Source of the DNA: Allacma fusca
Taxonomy: Eukaryota > Arthropoda > Collembola > Symphypleona > Sminthuridae
Assembly (NCBI GenBank): GCA_947179485.1
Contig: OX359250.1
Location: forward strand, 26,484,654 to 26,548,653
Length of the DNA: 64,000 nt
Reading direction: 5' to 3'
Every line of letters begins with the position of its first letter. Position 1 is the stretch's first letter. Of the stretch, positions 1-11,213 are shown one piece after another. The position numbers were made by a program, and so were the translations under genes. The notes beneath the pieces are model-generated. The model was not told the origin of the DNA. It did not search any database and worked only from the letters and a program-made list of their open reading frames with translations.

Positions 1-1120
1 TTTTAGGTTATTCATTTTTTTAAAAATAACAGTATAATAAAATGAGGTTTTAAAAAACCAAAACAAAGATGCTTCGGCCCTAACCCTAAATAAAGAAACT
101 AGCATTTGATATGGGAGGGATTAGAGCAGTGATGAACGAAACAAAACGTCTCGGGTGCAAACAAAAATCTGCAGCTACTGTACTATGGGTACAAATATAA
201 GCAAACGCATCGAAAATTTCCAAAGCTTCAGAAATAAAATAAATAATCTGTACGGGATTACCCAGCAGTGAATATTAAGTTTAGGCTGGTTGGAAATCCC
301 TCCAAAGTTTAGAATTCCTGATCGCATGGTAAGGGAAGCATAAGGAATTTTAAATCCCATAAGAAATTTCTCGAGTGTAACTTAACAGTAATAATTGTAC
401 TAGAATATAACTAAAAAATCCAGTTAAAATTTAAAAGGCCTCTCATTTTATAATTAATAGAATTTTGCAAATGAAATTTTTTATGGAATTTTACAAGGAG
501 TAATTATAAGTGAGACCACTATATAATTTATTACGAATATGCTTTTATGCTGTTAAAATAAAAAAAGCTAATATTGGATTTGGGTGCAATTAGAATAATA
601 GTGAACGAAACAAAGTACCTCGGGTGCGAAGTTACGACAAATTAAGTAAAATGAGTAAATTATTATGAATCACCCGATAGAAGTTTTAGTTCGTTCCTTA
701 TTGTTTTAATTCAGTCCTGATCCAATGCTAGCTTTTTTATTTTAAGAACATAATCCCCTTTTGGTTTTTTGTAAAACATAATTTAATGCTTTTTTAAAAA
801 CATTTAAAAATGAGTTCAATCCATTATAAAACTGTCATTTACAAACTGCATTGCTTAAGCTGCTAGATACATAAGCCTTATACACCTTCACTACCACTCT
901 TCATTTGGGCAGATTATCAGTTGTTATTGATCTACTAATTAACCAGGTGAAAAAATCAGCAAATAATATAGTTAAAGCATATCAAACACGATACGGGAAG
1001 GTTACGCATAGCAATAAACCTTCCTGGCAATCCTGCAAACTAACTATCAATTTAGTAAACATACGAGTTTTGGTGTACAAAAAATGTATACAAAATAAAA
1101 ATTATAAAGTTAATTCCAGA
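1..1120. other. AT-rich intergenic sequence upstream of the Ly6-like gene
   Basis: No coding region is supported here. The stretch holds one imperfect palindromic repeat (552-745) and a half copy of the same repeat near 120-160, which shares a tgaacgaaacaaa...cgggtgc core. The last part (about 850-1120) is probably promoter and 5' untranslated sequence of the Ly6-like gene, but no clear core promoter motif was identified. Confidence 0.5.
552..745. repeat. Imperfect palindromic MITE-like repeat
   Basis: The two halves are imperfect inverted copies. The left half reads gttaaaataaaaaa...attggat...gaacgaaac...tcgggtg, and the reverse complement of the right half reads ttaaaataaaaaa...attggat...gaacgaact...atcgggtg. 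A related half copy lies at about 120-160 and a related palindrome at about 6435-6562, so this is a dispersed family and not a one-off hairpin. No clean target-site duplication could be fixed, so the transposon class is unknown. Confidence 0.55.
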
Positions 1121-1769
1121 ATGAAATTCCTTCCGGGAGCATTGCTTTTATTGTTAGCCATTCCGGCGGTATATATTCCAATCGCCCAGGCGTACCGTGA
1201 GTTAAGCTATGTAGCTTATTAAGCATTGCTAGACTTCAGTGGTGTACGCACTTTACTATGAAATAGGATTTCTGTGTATTTTTTATTTAGGTGCGGTGCA
1301 GTGTGCCGCCTGTGGTGACCTAGGAAATGATAAAAGTTTGAAGGATTGCTACACCAATGCAAATAGCCTAAATATTAAAACTTGTCCTGATGGCTGCATG
1401 TTCATGTATATGAAACCATACTATGCAGCATCGTACCCCAGATACACTATGGCCCGTCGAGACTGCGAATTTACAATTGGCATTTACACCAAGGAATATG
1501 GATGCTACGGGCCACTGGCGAATTTCTCTAGGTTTCATGAAAATTTTATTTACTGCTCATGCAGGACCACTAGGTGCAATTCAGAATTAAATGGAAATCC
1601 CATGAATTTTATCAACGACACGTTACCACCTGTTCATAAGATTACATTCGATCACATACCAGTCAGAATAAATGAATTAAGACCAGCACGCGGACATAGA
1701 AATGTAAAGGCTTCTTTATTATCCGTTCTGTTCAGTTGTGTATGCTTTTATACAATTAAATTTGAATAA
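1121..1769 (+). CDS. Ly6/three-finger-like secreted, probably GPI-anchored protein
   Basis: Two exons, 1121-1196 and 1291-1769, are joined across a 94-nt GT-AG intron (donor GTGAGT, phase 1) to give 184 residues. The start is the ATG that opens a classic signal peptide (residues 1-24, LLLLLAIPAV core). The mature part has ten cysteines in a CxxC...C...C...CxxxC...C...C...CxC...CN order. The closing CxC...CN pattern is typical of Ly6/uPAR three-finger proteins, including insect Quiver/Sleepless relatives. N-glycosylation sites (NFS, NDT) are present, and a hydrophobic C-terminal tail follows, as expected for a GPI-anchor signal. The AATAAA polyadenylation hexamer overlaps the stop codon (1765-1770). 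The specific ligand or function cannot be told from sequence. Confidence 0.75.
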
Positions 1770-1827
1770 ATACTACAATGAGGCTACAGTGATTAGAAAT
1801 TTTAATTTCGGAACATGCATTTTAACA

Positions 1828-1987
1828 AGGGCTGGGTAGATAGATAGATTACATAAAACAACTGTTGGATTACAGATTACTCTCGCTTGAAAATGTGATT
1901 ATATTTCAAATGTCTCGGACGGTGATTACAAATTACGAATTTGTTTGGTAGAATTTCCAACAGGAGATTACGGATTACTTTTCAAAT
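1828..1987. repeat. GATTAC-word repeat block flanked by a 9-bp direct repeat
   Basis: The block contains about seven degenerate 'gattac/attacgaa' words. It starts and ends beside an identical 9-mer, ATTTTAACA (1819-1827 and 1988-1996), which could be a target-site duplication. The ends do not form a good inverted repeat, and the 9-mer is AT-rich, so chance cannot be excluded. Confidence 0.35.
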
Positions 1988-2048
1988 ATTTTAACAATGG
2001 GGCAACTCTAAACGTCTGTAGTAGGCAATACTTTCAAAATTGCTGGAG

Positions 2049-2283
2049 TAGAGGTGTGGAAAATACAAAACTTATTATTAAAATACAAAATACAAATAGG
2101 TATATTTCAAGTAACTTAGTTAAGATACAATGTAAAATACAAATATCCGGAGTAATATTTGCAAGATACAGGATAAAAAACTTTCTTTTGAACAAAAAAA
2201 GAAAATACGAAATGAAAATACTGTATTTCAAATACAAAATCCATATTAAAAATACTCCCAAATATATGGTTAAATTCCTATAA
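2049..2283. repeat. AAATAC-word repeat, possible truncated hAT-like end
   Basis: The block begins with TAGAGGTGTGGAAAATAC, which has the look of a hAT terminal repeat, and continues with many degenerate 'aaaatacaaa' words on both strands. No matching right terminus (ccacacctcta) was found downstream, so if this is a hAT element it is truncated. Confidence 0.35.
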
Positions 2284-2851
2284 ATCATTTCCAGATCTTT
2301 AAATAATTTAAAGCAAAGTATCTTTTATAATTTGGCCGAATAATTCGATAACAAAAAACCATTAATTATTCAGCGAACGTAAGTTAACAGGCTAATGAGT
2401 AAAGTTTAGTTGTACATATGTGTACATAGATCGAAGTAGATTAACTAGGGTTACTCGTTACTACGACCTAGAAATTTAAAAAACCAAACCTTTGGACACC
2501 ACAGTTTTTAACCTTCCCTGGAAATTTTAATCTTACCTGACAATTTGTAACCTAACCTAAGGAGTAAAAAACCCCAAACACGTTATTTCATTATTAACCA
2601 TTAACTCTCACCACTCAAAATCTGAATCACTCTGACTCTGACTGTCCGCTTACATCAGGGGTTTTAATGAGACCATGGGATTTTTAATGAAGTCTAGGAT
2701 TTTAATGAGGCCCTGTAATTTTTAATGAATCCTCGGGTTTTAATAAATTCGTTAATAATAAATTCCTTCCTCCAGCCTATTATTGATTTCCAGCCTCCAG
2801 CAGAATCCTAATCCGGTCTAGTATAGTGTTCACCAACCTTTCACCCTACTA

Positions 2852-3037
2852 CAGTCAAACCTCTTTATAGTCACATCGCAGGGGACCGTATATAAAAGTT
2901 GACTATAGAGAACGTTGACTACAGAGTAGTCAACTAGTTAACATTACAATATACGGGAGAATCGCTGGGACGAAATTATTTTATGACTATAGAGAGAAGT
3001 TTCTTACAGCAGTAGTGACTATAAAGAGGTTTGACTG
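2852..3037. mobile_element. Tc1/mariner-pogo-type MITE with TA duplication
   Basis: The inverted ends are perfect over at least 23 bp, starting CAGTCAAACCTCTTTATAG and ending with its exact complement. TA lies on each side (2850-2851 and 3038-3039). The 186-bp interior has no ORF. CAGT-starting termini with a TA target are typical of Tc1/mariner, and the 'CAGTCAAACCTCTTTA' form resembles pogo/Tigger ends. The identity of both arms suggests a fairly young insertion. Confidence 0.8.
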
Positions 3038-4844
3038 TAGTATGTTCAAATAATCAAGCTTGATTTTAAACTTGTCAAAATTTGGTGATGAGCAAGCAGT
3101 ATTTGATATAAAAAATTGAAGGTCATCATCAAGTACCAAGTTTAATTTTATGAATATTTTAGCACAAGGTTTCGGTGAGCTTTACTGGTCATACCATGAA
3201 CACAATCATTACATTACTTTAGTCAATGAGGTTGAGTTGTTACGAATACTTCCTACTCCAATTATTGCACTTATGGGATATATTGTTTCAACAAGATTGC
3301 TTTAGTACACAGGCACTGGTGAATATGAGGGACAGGGGGATTGTCCCCCAAAAAAAGGTCAGGGAGGGACAGGGAACGAGTACGGATGTCCTTTCCACTT
3401 TTCATGAATCAAATTAAAGGTCTGATCACTTTTTGCTGTTAGAATTACCATGAAACATCAAAATTTCTAAAATCTTTCATTAAATGCCATTCATTGTGTG
3501 TACGAAGAGGTTGCAACACTTCATTTTCTAAACAAATACAGTAAATTTCTCATATAGGGGTTTCCTTTTGGTTGGCATGTTCTCTAGTATATTGGCTTGG
3601 CACTGTAAAGTCTTCCCCCGAATTTCGCCATGTTAAAGGTATATACATATTATAGTGTCACCCTCTGTAATATGGCATTCCCTCTATATTAGTCCTGATT
3701 TTAAATCACCATGGGACTTTTTTGTGAATTTATAATGGCATTGGATAAAAAATTATCTATAAAATTATAAAAAGAATTGTTTGCTGAAAAATGTTACGAA
3801 AGGTAAAAATTCAAACTACTAATTCGTGTTTTGGTCAAACTTTAAAAATCTTTAAAGAGGAAGTTACCCATTAAACATCATACATCGATTTGCGTCTGAC
3901 AATCTGTAGCCATGGTTTGAATAGAGGTAACTAAATATTGTAAAGATTGGGAAGTGACAAACCGGGAGAAAGTGAACGTTTGATTGGGGCCCCAGTAACA
4001 AAGCAATTAAAAGTCATTCCCCACTTCTAGGTTTATTCGTTAAAACTAAACAATAAACTCGTTATAAGGGACACCCTAATAAGGAATTTTTGATTTTAGG
4101 GGATTCGGTTTTTTCAGTTACGATTTCCATTTGCATAATGTATAGGACTGTGCTTATAAGGGATAATGTTTATAAGGGACAAATCTTGACAAATCTTGAG
4201 CATCCCTGATAGCGAGAGTTGACTGTACTACTGTAATTTTACTCATGATCATTGCTTCGAATATATTATTTTGTTTTTAGAATAAATTGAATAAATTGAT
4301 TGTTATTTTAAATGGCGGGAGCAAAATCTTTGTTTACGATCATGACTCAAGGAACTTATGTATGTTGGGGCTAATTTTAAGTGCTTGTCTTATATCACTA
4401 TATCTGTACTTAGCTAGAAACTTTTAAAACACACCATTTAAAATTGAGTAATATGTAGTGGCAGGATTATTGCTCTCCCTTGGAAACAACTACACAGGAA
4501 ATTCACTGTGTGTTCACACAATATTGTAAAATATTTTCCTCATCCTAGCTCGTTCAAGTAGTACATACGTACATACTTAGGGGAGGTACCCGTGTTAAGG
4601 ATTTTAAATTTATTTATGAAATTTTATTTCAGTCAGTATGAAAAAAATATTCCGAGTTGAAATTTTACAATAGGATAAGTTAATTTGTTAAATTGTGGAA
4701 TTCAACGCATTGTGGCCCGTGAAGGAAATAAATTATATTTTTCCAGTACATCATTGTCGGACTTGTTAAATTTGGAACATTTTCATGCTACCCTTACTGC
4801 ACATTTTACCTCACCTTTCCAGATAGCTCACAATAATGACAGGA

Positions 4845-5330
4845 CTGTTCCAGTCCGAAAAAAATTGAACCATTTGATTTTGATCCAAATTTATCCTGAA
4901 CTAATGAATACTTTTAAACTTCTGGACCGGAAAATTAGGACCATTCCTGCATAAGGAGCAGACCAGACAATTTGATCGGACCAAATTATAAACTCTTTGA
5001 AGGGGTTTAACGATAAGGGTTTTTGCGAGCTGATACTCCTGATAGTATTGAAAACCTTACCGTGTAGTACAAAAGCTTCGACCAAAAGAATGTATGTAAG
5101 TTATATTAAATACCAAAAAGTATACTTTTTGTTGGTGGAAAAACTTCAAATCCATAAATTATTTTCTGGTCTGGCCCGACGGATGGACCAGAACATACAC
5201 TTCTGATCCAGGAAATCCACCGGAGCATGTTCCTTGAGCCAAGAATCTGTAATAGATCACATGGAATGATCCTGAACTTCAGCACGATCAGACAAAAAAT
5301 CAAAGGACATCCCTAACCATTCCTAGATCT
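4845..5330. repeat. Degenerate GGACC/GGTCC-rich repeat, related to 28990-29216
   Basis: The block is rich in words such as ggaccatt, gaccagac and gatcggacc. Its right part (about 5165-5330: ggaccaga...gatccaggaaatcc...ttccttg...tggaatg...) aligns by eye with 29020-29216 in the same orientation. It looks like a decayed transposon with word-rich ends. Exact termini could not be fixed. Confidence 0.45.
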
Positions 5331-5709
5331 AGCTCTCAATCAGTGCAATGACTGCGGTATCTCAATTTGAAGTCAAACAAAGCTAGAATTTCGTGTATGC
5401 AATAAAACATTTCTAATAAATAAGTTTTATTTGCTCTCTTTTGTGAAAGCTTGTTCATTTGCAAGACAGCTCTTCAAACAATTTAAATTCAACAAAAAAA
5501 TGGGATTATCGATACCACACCTGCTTATATGAGTTATGGGAGAAAAATTACATAGTATATGTAACGTCGAATGTACAGACCGGTTGTAAGTAGCCGGTTA
5601 GTAAGTAAAATTAATAGACAAATTTTGCCCCCCCCCCACTTGTTTGGACGTTCCGGTGTACCTGTTAGTACATATCGCTAGAAAATTACATTTAAGTACT
5701 CTACACTTG

Positions 5710-6270
5710 TTAAGTACAAACGTTTCATAAATGAAAAGCTTATGAATATTGTATTCAAATCGCTTGTGTTTTCTCACATTGACTATGGACTACCTGTATG
5801 GGGAGCTGTATCTGAATATTGTTACAGAAATGCCAAAATACGATTGATCACTTCTTAAAATGCTTATCGTGTAAAGGTTACAGTTTTCACTATGGTTTTC
5901 CAACTCGGCCATTATTAAAATGTAAAACTAGAGACTAATACTGATACTAATAGATACCTCATGTAGGAAAAATTTAGCTTATTAACTGTCTTTGAACGCT
6001 ATACCTACATTACAGCGTCAATGACAAAAACACTTCTTAACCAACCCGAAAAACTGGACTGTCTCGCGGAAATAATTTATTATTAAAACCTGAATCAGAG
6101 AGAAATTCCAGACAAGCATTTTCTCCAAATAACCCTTTCCTCTTCGTTTTATCACTCGTCCTATCAGTACAGATGTGCTAAAATCTGGAATATGATTCCA
6201 CTTATGGTTCATTCGAAATATCACATCAAAGATTTTCAATTTGAATTGTGCAGATGGATTATAAACAGTT
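5710..6270 (+). pseudogene. Non-LTR retrotransposon reverse transcriptase, C-terminal fragment
   Basis: Reading 5710-5856 gives a run with FKSLVFSHIDYGLPVWG, a strong match in style to the end of Jockey-like non-LTR reverse transcriptases (the 'HLxYGLxVWG' thumb/connection motif). Shifted frames continue the match: FLKCLSCKG...FPTRPLL and LTVFERY, then SYQYRCAKIWNMIP...DFQFELCRWI at about 6150-6255, the usual C-terminal 'WNxIP...FK..L..W' block. Several stops and frameshifts make it a relic. The 5' part of the element is absent here. Confidence 0.65.
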
Positions 6271-6434
6271 TGTCTTTTGGCGAAAATTACTTTTAGCCGA
6301 AAATACATCTATACCACATTATCTGTTCACCGACTATAATATTATATGTATTCGCAGCTTGAATAAAGTTAAAATCAAAATAAAACTGCTTATCTATGAC
6401 CTAAATTGTACTCAAAAGAAAAAACAAGGATGAA

Positions 6435-6562
6435 TACTCTGAATCAGTATTATTTTGGTGAACAGACTAAACATCGGGTGCGAAGTTTCCGTTATGGCTG
6501 CAGAGATTTGAAAAAATTTAATTCACATCCGAGATGATTTTTTCCGTTCATTATTGTTCTAA
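6435..6562. repeat. Third copy of the palindromic repeat seen at 552-745
   Basis: The left half contains ggtgaacagac...catcgggtgcgaag. The reverse complement of the right half reads attagaacaataatgaacg...atctcgga. Both match the core of the 552-745 repeat (attagaataatagtgaacg...ctcgggtgcgaag). The order and inversion of the halves are the same as in that copy. Confidence 0.5.
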
Positions 6563-7183
6563 TGCCAACCAGACACAGTGTGACATATTTATATAACATA
6601 AAATTCTTTTTTATTCGGGCAAGTAAAGCTCCCGCACAACAATAGACATCAGCCGTTTAATTATTAATGAAACTGAACGTGAACTTATTTTTAACATTTG
6701 CGTGCTTTTAAAAAGCATCTTCGGTGTTTTTTTGAATCATTTTTATTTAAAAAATATAGCTTTAGTTGCTCAACTTTTTTTATCGTTTTTGAAAAACTCG
6801 TGCTTCGGAATCAGTCGCGTGAAAGTTTAAAGTGAGTTTTAAAACTGAAGAGAACTGAGAGAGTTAAGAACTGCTCGACCTGTTGTCTTATGTTTGATAT
6901 AATCAGGATCTGTACGAGCCAAAAAGGTTAATAAAACTCAGCAGAAAAATAGGAAAAATGACAGATGTTTATTTCGGTTTCTTCAGTTCACATAGGATTT
7001 AGCATTACGATGGAAAAAGCGACACAGATATATCTAAATCTTACTCGCATCAAATAAAAGTTTCAAATGTAATACTAATTACAAGACAAGACATTTGTTG
7101 CACGCAAACAGTATAACGAATGATGCTACGTGAAGTCGTGGGAGGTTTGTTAAGTTATTGAGTCCATTTGAAAACATATTCCT

Positions 7184-8835
7184 TTAACCCGAAATATTTA
7201 AGCCGTGTTTCTCAATATACTTCTGCCGAGCTGTCGCAATCATTATACGTTTCCTTTCCTGAAAAGACATCATTCTTTGGGCAGCAGACTTGGGGAAGGT
7301 TGGTGGAAGACCAGAACCCGAAGCTTGTAGTGACGCAGCACAGGTTTGCCGTAAGTATTGAACAGCACCATCCACGGTACCAGTGCGTTGAAGAGCAGCA
7401 AGAATGGTTTCCGGAGCTAAAATTTGGGGAGAAAGTTGCTGTTGAACGGCCCGAGCCATCGTTGCAACGGAGGGTGGGCGGAAAAGGATTCTTTTGAGCC
7501 ATTCGGCTCGGTCAGCAGTTGTGAATTTTGTGGGTACTAGATTTAAGCTTTGTGCTATTGTAGCTTGAGTTCTTTTCTTCCAGTCCCCTTCTGCATCCAC
7601 CGTTTCAACCGACAGAAATCTATTAAAAAATTAAAACAATGATTTCACAACAAGATCAGCACACACTTCAAAATATACTTCCTCTTCACATTATTTATAC
7701 AACAATATGTCCAATCAAATACTAAATACGCGTGAAAGAGCCGGCGAAGTTTTTCTTACTTAATAGAAAAATGAGTGTTTGGAAGGAAGAGACCAATTAT
7801 TATTTCTTCAGTCAACGAGGCAGTAATGCAATTGGCGTGGAAAAAAGGACGCGACACTTGTAACCCCACGGGTTGAATAGTGAATCCTTCCGGAATCGTC
7901 ACGGTTGTAAATGCTAACATCCCAACTTCCCCATTTGTAGGTTTACCTTCCGGAAATACAATAACCGGATCATCGAAAAACTCAATCTGCTCATTTGTTA
8001 CACTTTCGTTGTCCGTCAAAAATAGGGCTAGAGGTTTCATAAGAAACTTGAAGATTTTCTTCTTTGTTGGCTGTAACAAATATTCCAATCATCAAAATAC
8101 AATGACAGCGACTCATACACATAGGATACCTACTAAGCTATCTGAAGTATAAACTGAAAAAATATATTTCTACTCCATTCACCTATAACACGCCTCACAC
8201 AACACGCATCTCATACAAAATTAATTATCCAATGTTTCTTACCGCAAAAGCATTAGTAGCTAAATGAATAGCCAAGTGGTCAAAACTCGTGATATGATTG
8301 GAAACAAAAACTTTTCCGTGGGGATGACTATCCCCATCGGTTGATATTGTAAGACCCAACACGCCACATATGATCCGTAAGACTTTCCTATGAACATTAT
8401 TAATGCTCCAATTAATCCACACTTTAATTTCACCTGAAATCATTCTAGCCACCACCGAACTGACAAAAAATAACAAGGGTGAGAACTCACTGCCGGAATT
8501 TATTCGGTGGGAGTATCAATGCTAGGATGAAGAACTGAACAGCAATGAAGAGTCGAACTACCAGAAGACACACACCAACTGGGGCGTACAGTATTAAAGC
8601 TAATGTTGAAAGTCCGGCTGGACGAAACCTGTCAAAAATCAAAAACAAAGTCAAAATCAAAATCATTAAAATAAATCCACACTCCAGTAAAACTTCCCCT
8701 ACAAAATCCCCAAACATCTCACTCACGAACTCTCAGCCCATACACTACATCGTATTGTTACACAACAACAACAATAGCAATATCCTCATACACTCACAAA
8801 ACTGTTCCTTTACTTTCAATTCCAGCTGACACCAT
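7184..8835 (-). CDS. AUP1: AUP1, lipid-droplet/ER ubiquitin adaptor
   Basis: Five exons on the minus strand (8798-8835, 8491-8628, 8243-8459, 7760-8070, 7184-7619) give 379 residues, close to the human length of about 410. In order: a hairpin membrane segment (LYAPVGVCLLVVRL, about 22-50); a PlsC-like acyltransferase domain with NHITSFDH (113-120) and FPEGKPTNG (170-178); a CUE ubiquitin-binding domain (about 286-327); and a C-terminal helix (FQERKR...YIEKHG) like the G2BR that recruits the E2 enzyme UBE2G2. AUP1 acts in ER-associated degradation and lipid-droplet clustering. Every junction keeps phase. The first exon (MVSAGIESKGTV) was chosen because GTGAGT follows in the right phase and the joined residues align with the human N terminus. 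Intron 2 is only 31 nt (8460-8490). Confidence 0.88.
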
Positions 8836-11213
8836 TTACATACATATGAAATAACATAAATAATATGTTATAACCAGAAATCATGACAAGGAAACTACGC
8901 TTTTAAAATAATTAAATAATAATTGAAGTACCATGATGAATGAAACAGTTGTTCCAATCTAACTTGCTCGCCCATGACTTGATTGTATTTAGATGAACCA
9001 ATTTCAAAGAATTTTTGAAACGGTATTTTCACAACACTCAAACACACACAAAACTAAAAATAACAACAAGAAAGGGGATTGGAATCACAACGCTCACTCT
9101 TGAGTCAGAGCAATCTCAAAAACGACACTAATTACGAAGGATCTACCCAGGAAATCCCCTCATCTATAACTTTATCCTAAATCTAGGTCCTAACAATATT
9201 AGCTAATTGTTACTAGCCCAATTTCGGTTGAAAATATGTTAAAAATTTCAAGGTAACTTTCAGCAAGTAAAGAGGAATAAACTCTTTCTTTCAAGATGTG
9301 AACTTTGTATACACCCGCTTATTTCTATTATGAAATCCCATTAGGCTCGTAGGTGGCGATTGTGTGGACCTCCACCTCTTCCGAGCTCTCATTTCCTTCT
9401 AAACACACTGTGTCAGTGTCAAGTTCTGCAGCTCCAACTTGCACACATCCTTCCGCCTACCCCAGTTCTTAAACCTGCATAAAAATTATAATGTATATTC
9501 ATTCCATGCTGTGTCCAGATTTTGGAAGTATCTTAATTGAAAAAAAATATATGGAAATTGTTTGTAATTTTTGTAATTATGAGCAATGTTAGCCATAACT
9601 TACCTGGAATTTTTTTTTGATTGATTCACCCACCTAGTCATTATTTTTTGAAAGAGCCAATTGACTTCCGGAGAAGGAACGATATTACAGAACACTGGGG
9701 CAACGTGCGATTCCATTTCTGAATAGACCTAGACAGTCATTGACCCCGACGAATTTATCTTCTTACATGGCTGTACCCCTTGTGTGAAAGCAAAAACGAG
9801 TAAAAAATCTTCGTGTGGCAATAAAATTGTATTTTTTGGGAAAATTTAATGGTCTGGAAATTTTTAAATTTAAATCCATGTCAAAATTGGTAAATGAGAA
9901 ATGGGAAATTGTAGCCATTCCCGTTTCCGGGATTTGGGCTTACTTGTAGAATGGTGCACATATTTGCTGTTTTTGTGTACTTTGCTTTATTACTGTGTAT
10001 ATCATATTACTGTATATTATTATTGTACTGCTATACAGCGAGTTTGTAAGACCTTATTGTTACTAGAATAACAATCAAGGAAAATAATTATCACACTGTG
10101 TTGCCTTTAGTATCATATACACACTTCCATTTCGCCGTGTCATTCTGACGTAAACTTAATTTTTCCCATGGTCCTTTAGTAGATCCAGGGGTAGTGAGCA
10201 AGCTCTGAATTATGATCATTTGCACTGACCTTCCAATGAGATTTTTTAGCATTAGCTGATGCAGTAGTTTTTATTAAATTAATTGTAAGTGTAGTAAGTT
10301 AATGTGTCTAATTGGCAATTATATATTGCGAAGATTGGGCAATTAATGCATGTACATACTTCATATTCTCCCAAGATTGTTAGCGTACAGCAGTGGTATG
10401 GCTGTAGTTGATTGGTATTGCCATGTGCGGGTATGTTGTGGTTAGCTTTGTATGGCAAAAGGTAAAAAGCAGATGAAAAAGGAGGTCATTTTAATGAAAC
10501 TTAATTCTCTGTTATTTGCCTTGGCTATACATACATAGTGGTAAATTTTGTAAATGTGTTGCGAATGCCCTCTATGTGACAATTTTGTTGTAAGAGTGGG
10601 AACAAAATACAGAAGTCGCTATTTTATGTCAACATTTGTATATGATAATTATTTATTACGGGATTATTGTACATTAAATTAAACTTTAGATCATAATTTG
10701 CATAAAATAGGTCAACTGTCGAATAGTACTGCCTGCGTACTAACATTGGAATGCAAACTGAGTAGGATTGATGATTCTGAGAGATGACAGACAAAGACAG
10801 AAAGATCGTTACTTTGGCTTTTTATAGGATGCATATTAATATTTAAAGTTGTCGTGAGAGAGTTCCTACTACAAATCATACAAAAATACACACAGCTGTT
10901 AAGCCCTCGCGTCAATGACCTCCAATTCCAACCTATCTTCTAAAATATCCTTGAACATTTTATCTCAGATGAAGTATAGCATTTATTTAATGAAAGTGAG
11001 CTAGTAACTATAGAATGATTATAAACGATTATTGATGAATGACATTTATTGTGATATGCTTATTTTTGTGTATAACTAGATGCATATACCAATACTGACT
11101 TTTCAAGCGTTTGTATTCACTGTCAAAGCAAGGGAAATATTTCCTTTCAATATTTCAAGGTATTTTCCCAAATAAATTTTGTCAATTAAATATAAACAGA
11201 AAAACTCTTTAAG
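8836..11213. other. Intergenic region between the divergent AUP1 and TMLHE genes
   Basis: No supported coding sequence. Both flanking genes point away from this 2.4-kb stretch, so it must contain both promoters. The sequence near 9040-9120 and 9340-9470 is less AT-rich, but no specific promoter motif can be named. Confidence 0.45.

Larger units (their letters stand above)
1770..7183. other. Repeat-rich intergenic region without an intact gene
   Basis: Short ORFs occur, but none has splice context or recognisable domains. The region contains the repeats listed separately (GATTAC words, AAATAC words, a Tc1/mariner/pogo-type MITE, GGACC-rich degenerate repeats, a non-LTR reverse transcriptase fragment and a palindromic repeat). 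Around 4040-4230 there are degenerate 'ttataaggga' iterations ending near 'gttgactgta', probably an older relative of the 2852-3037 MITE. A ten-base C run sits near 5628-5638. Confidence 0.5.
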
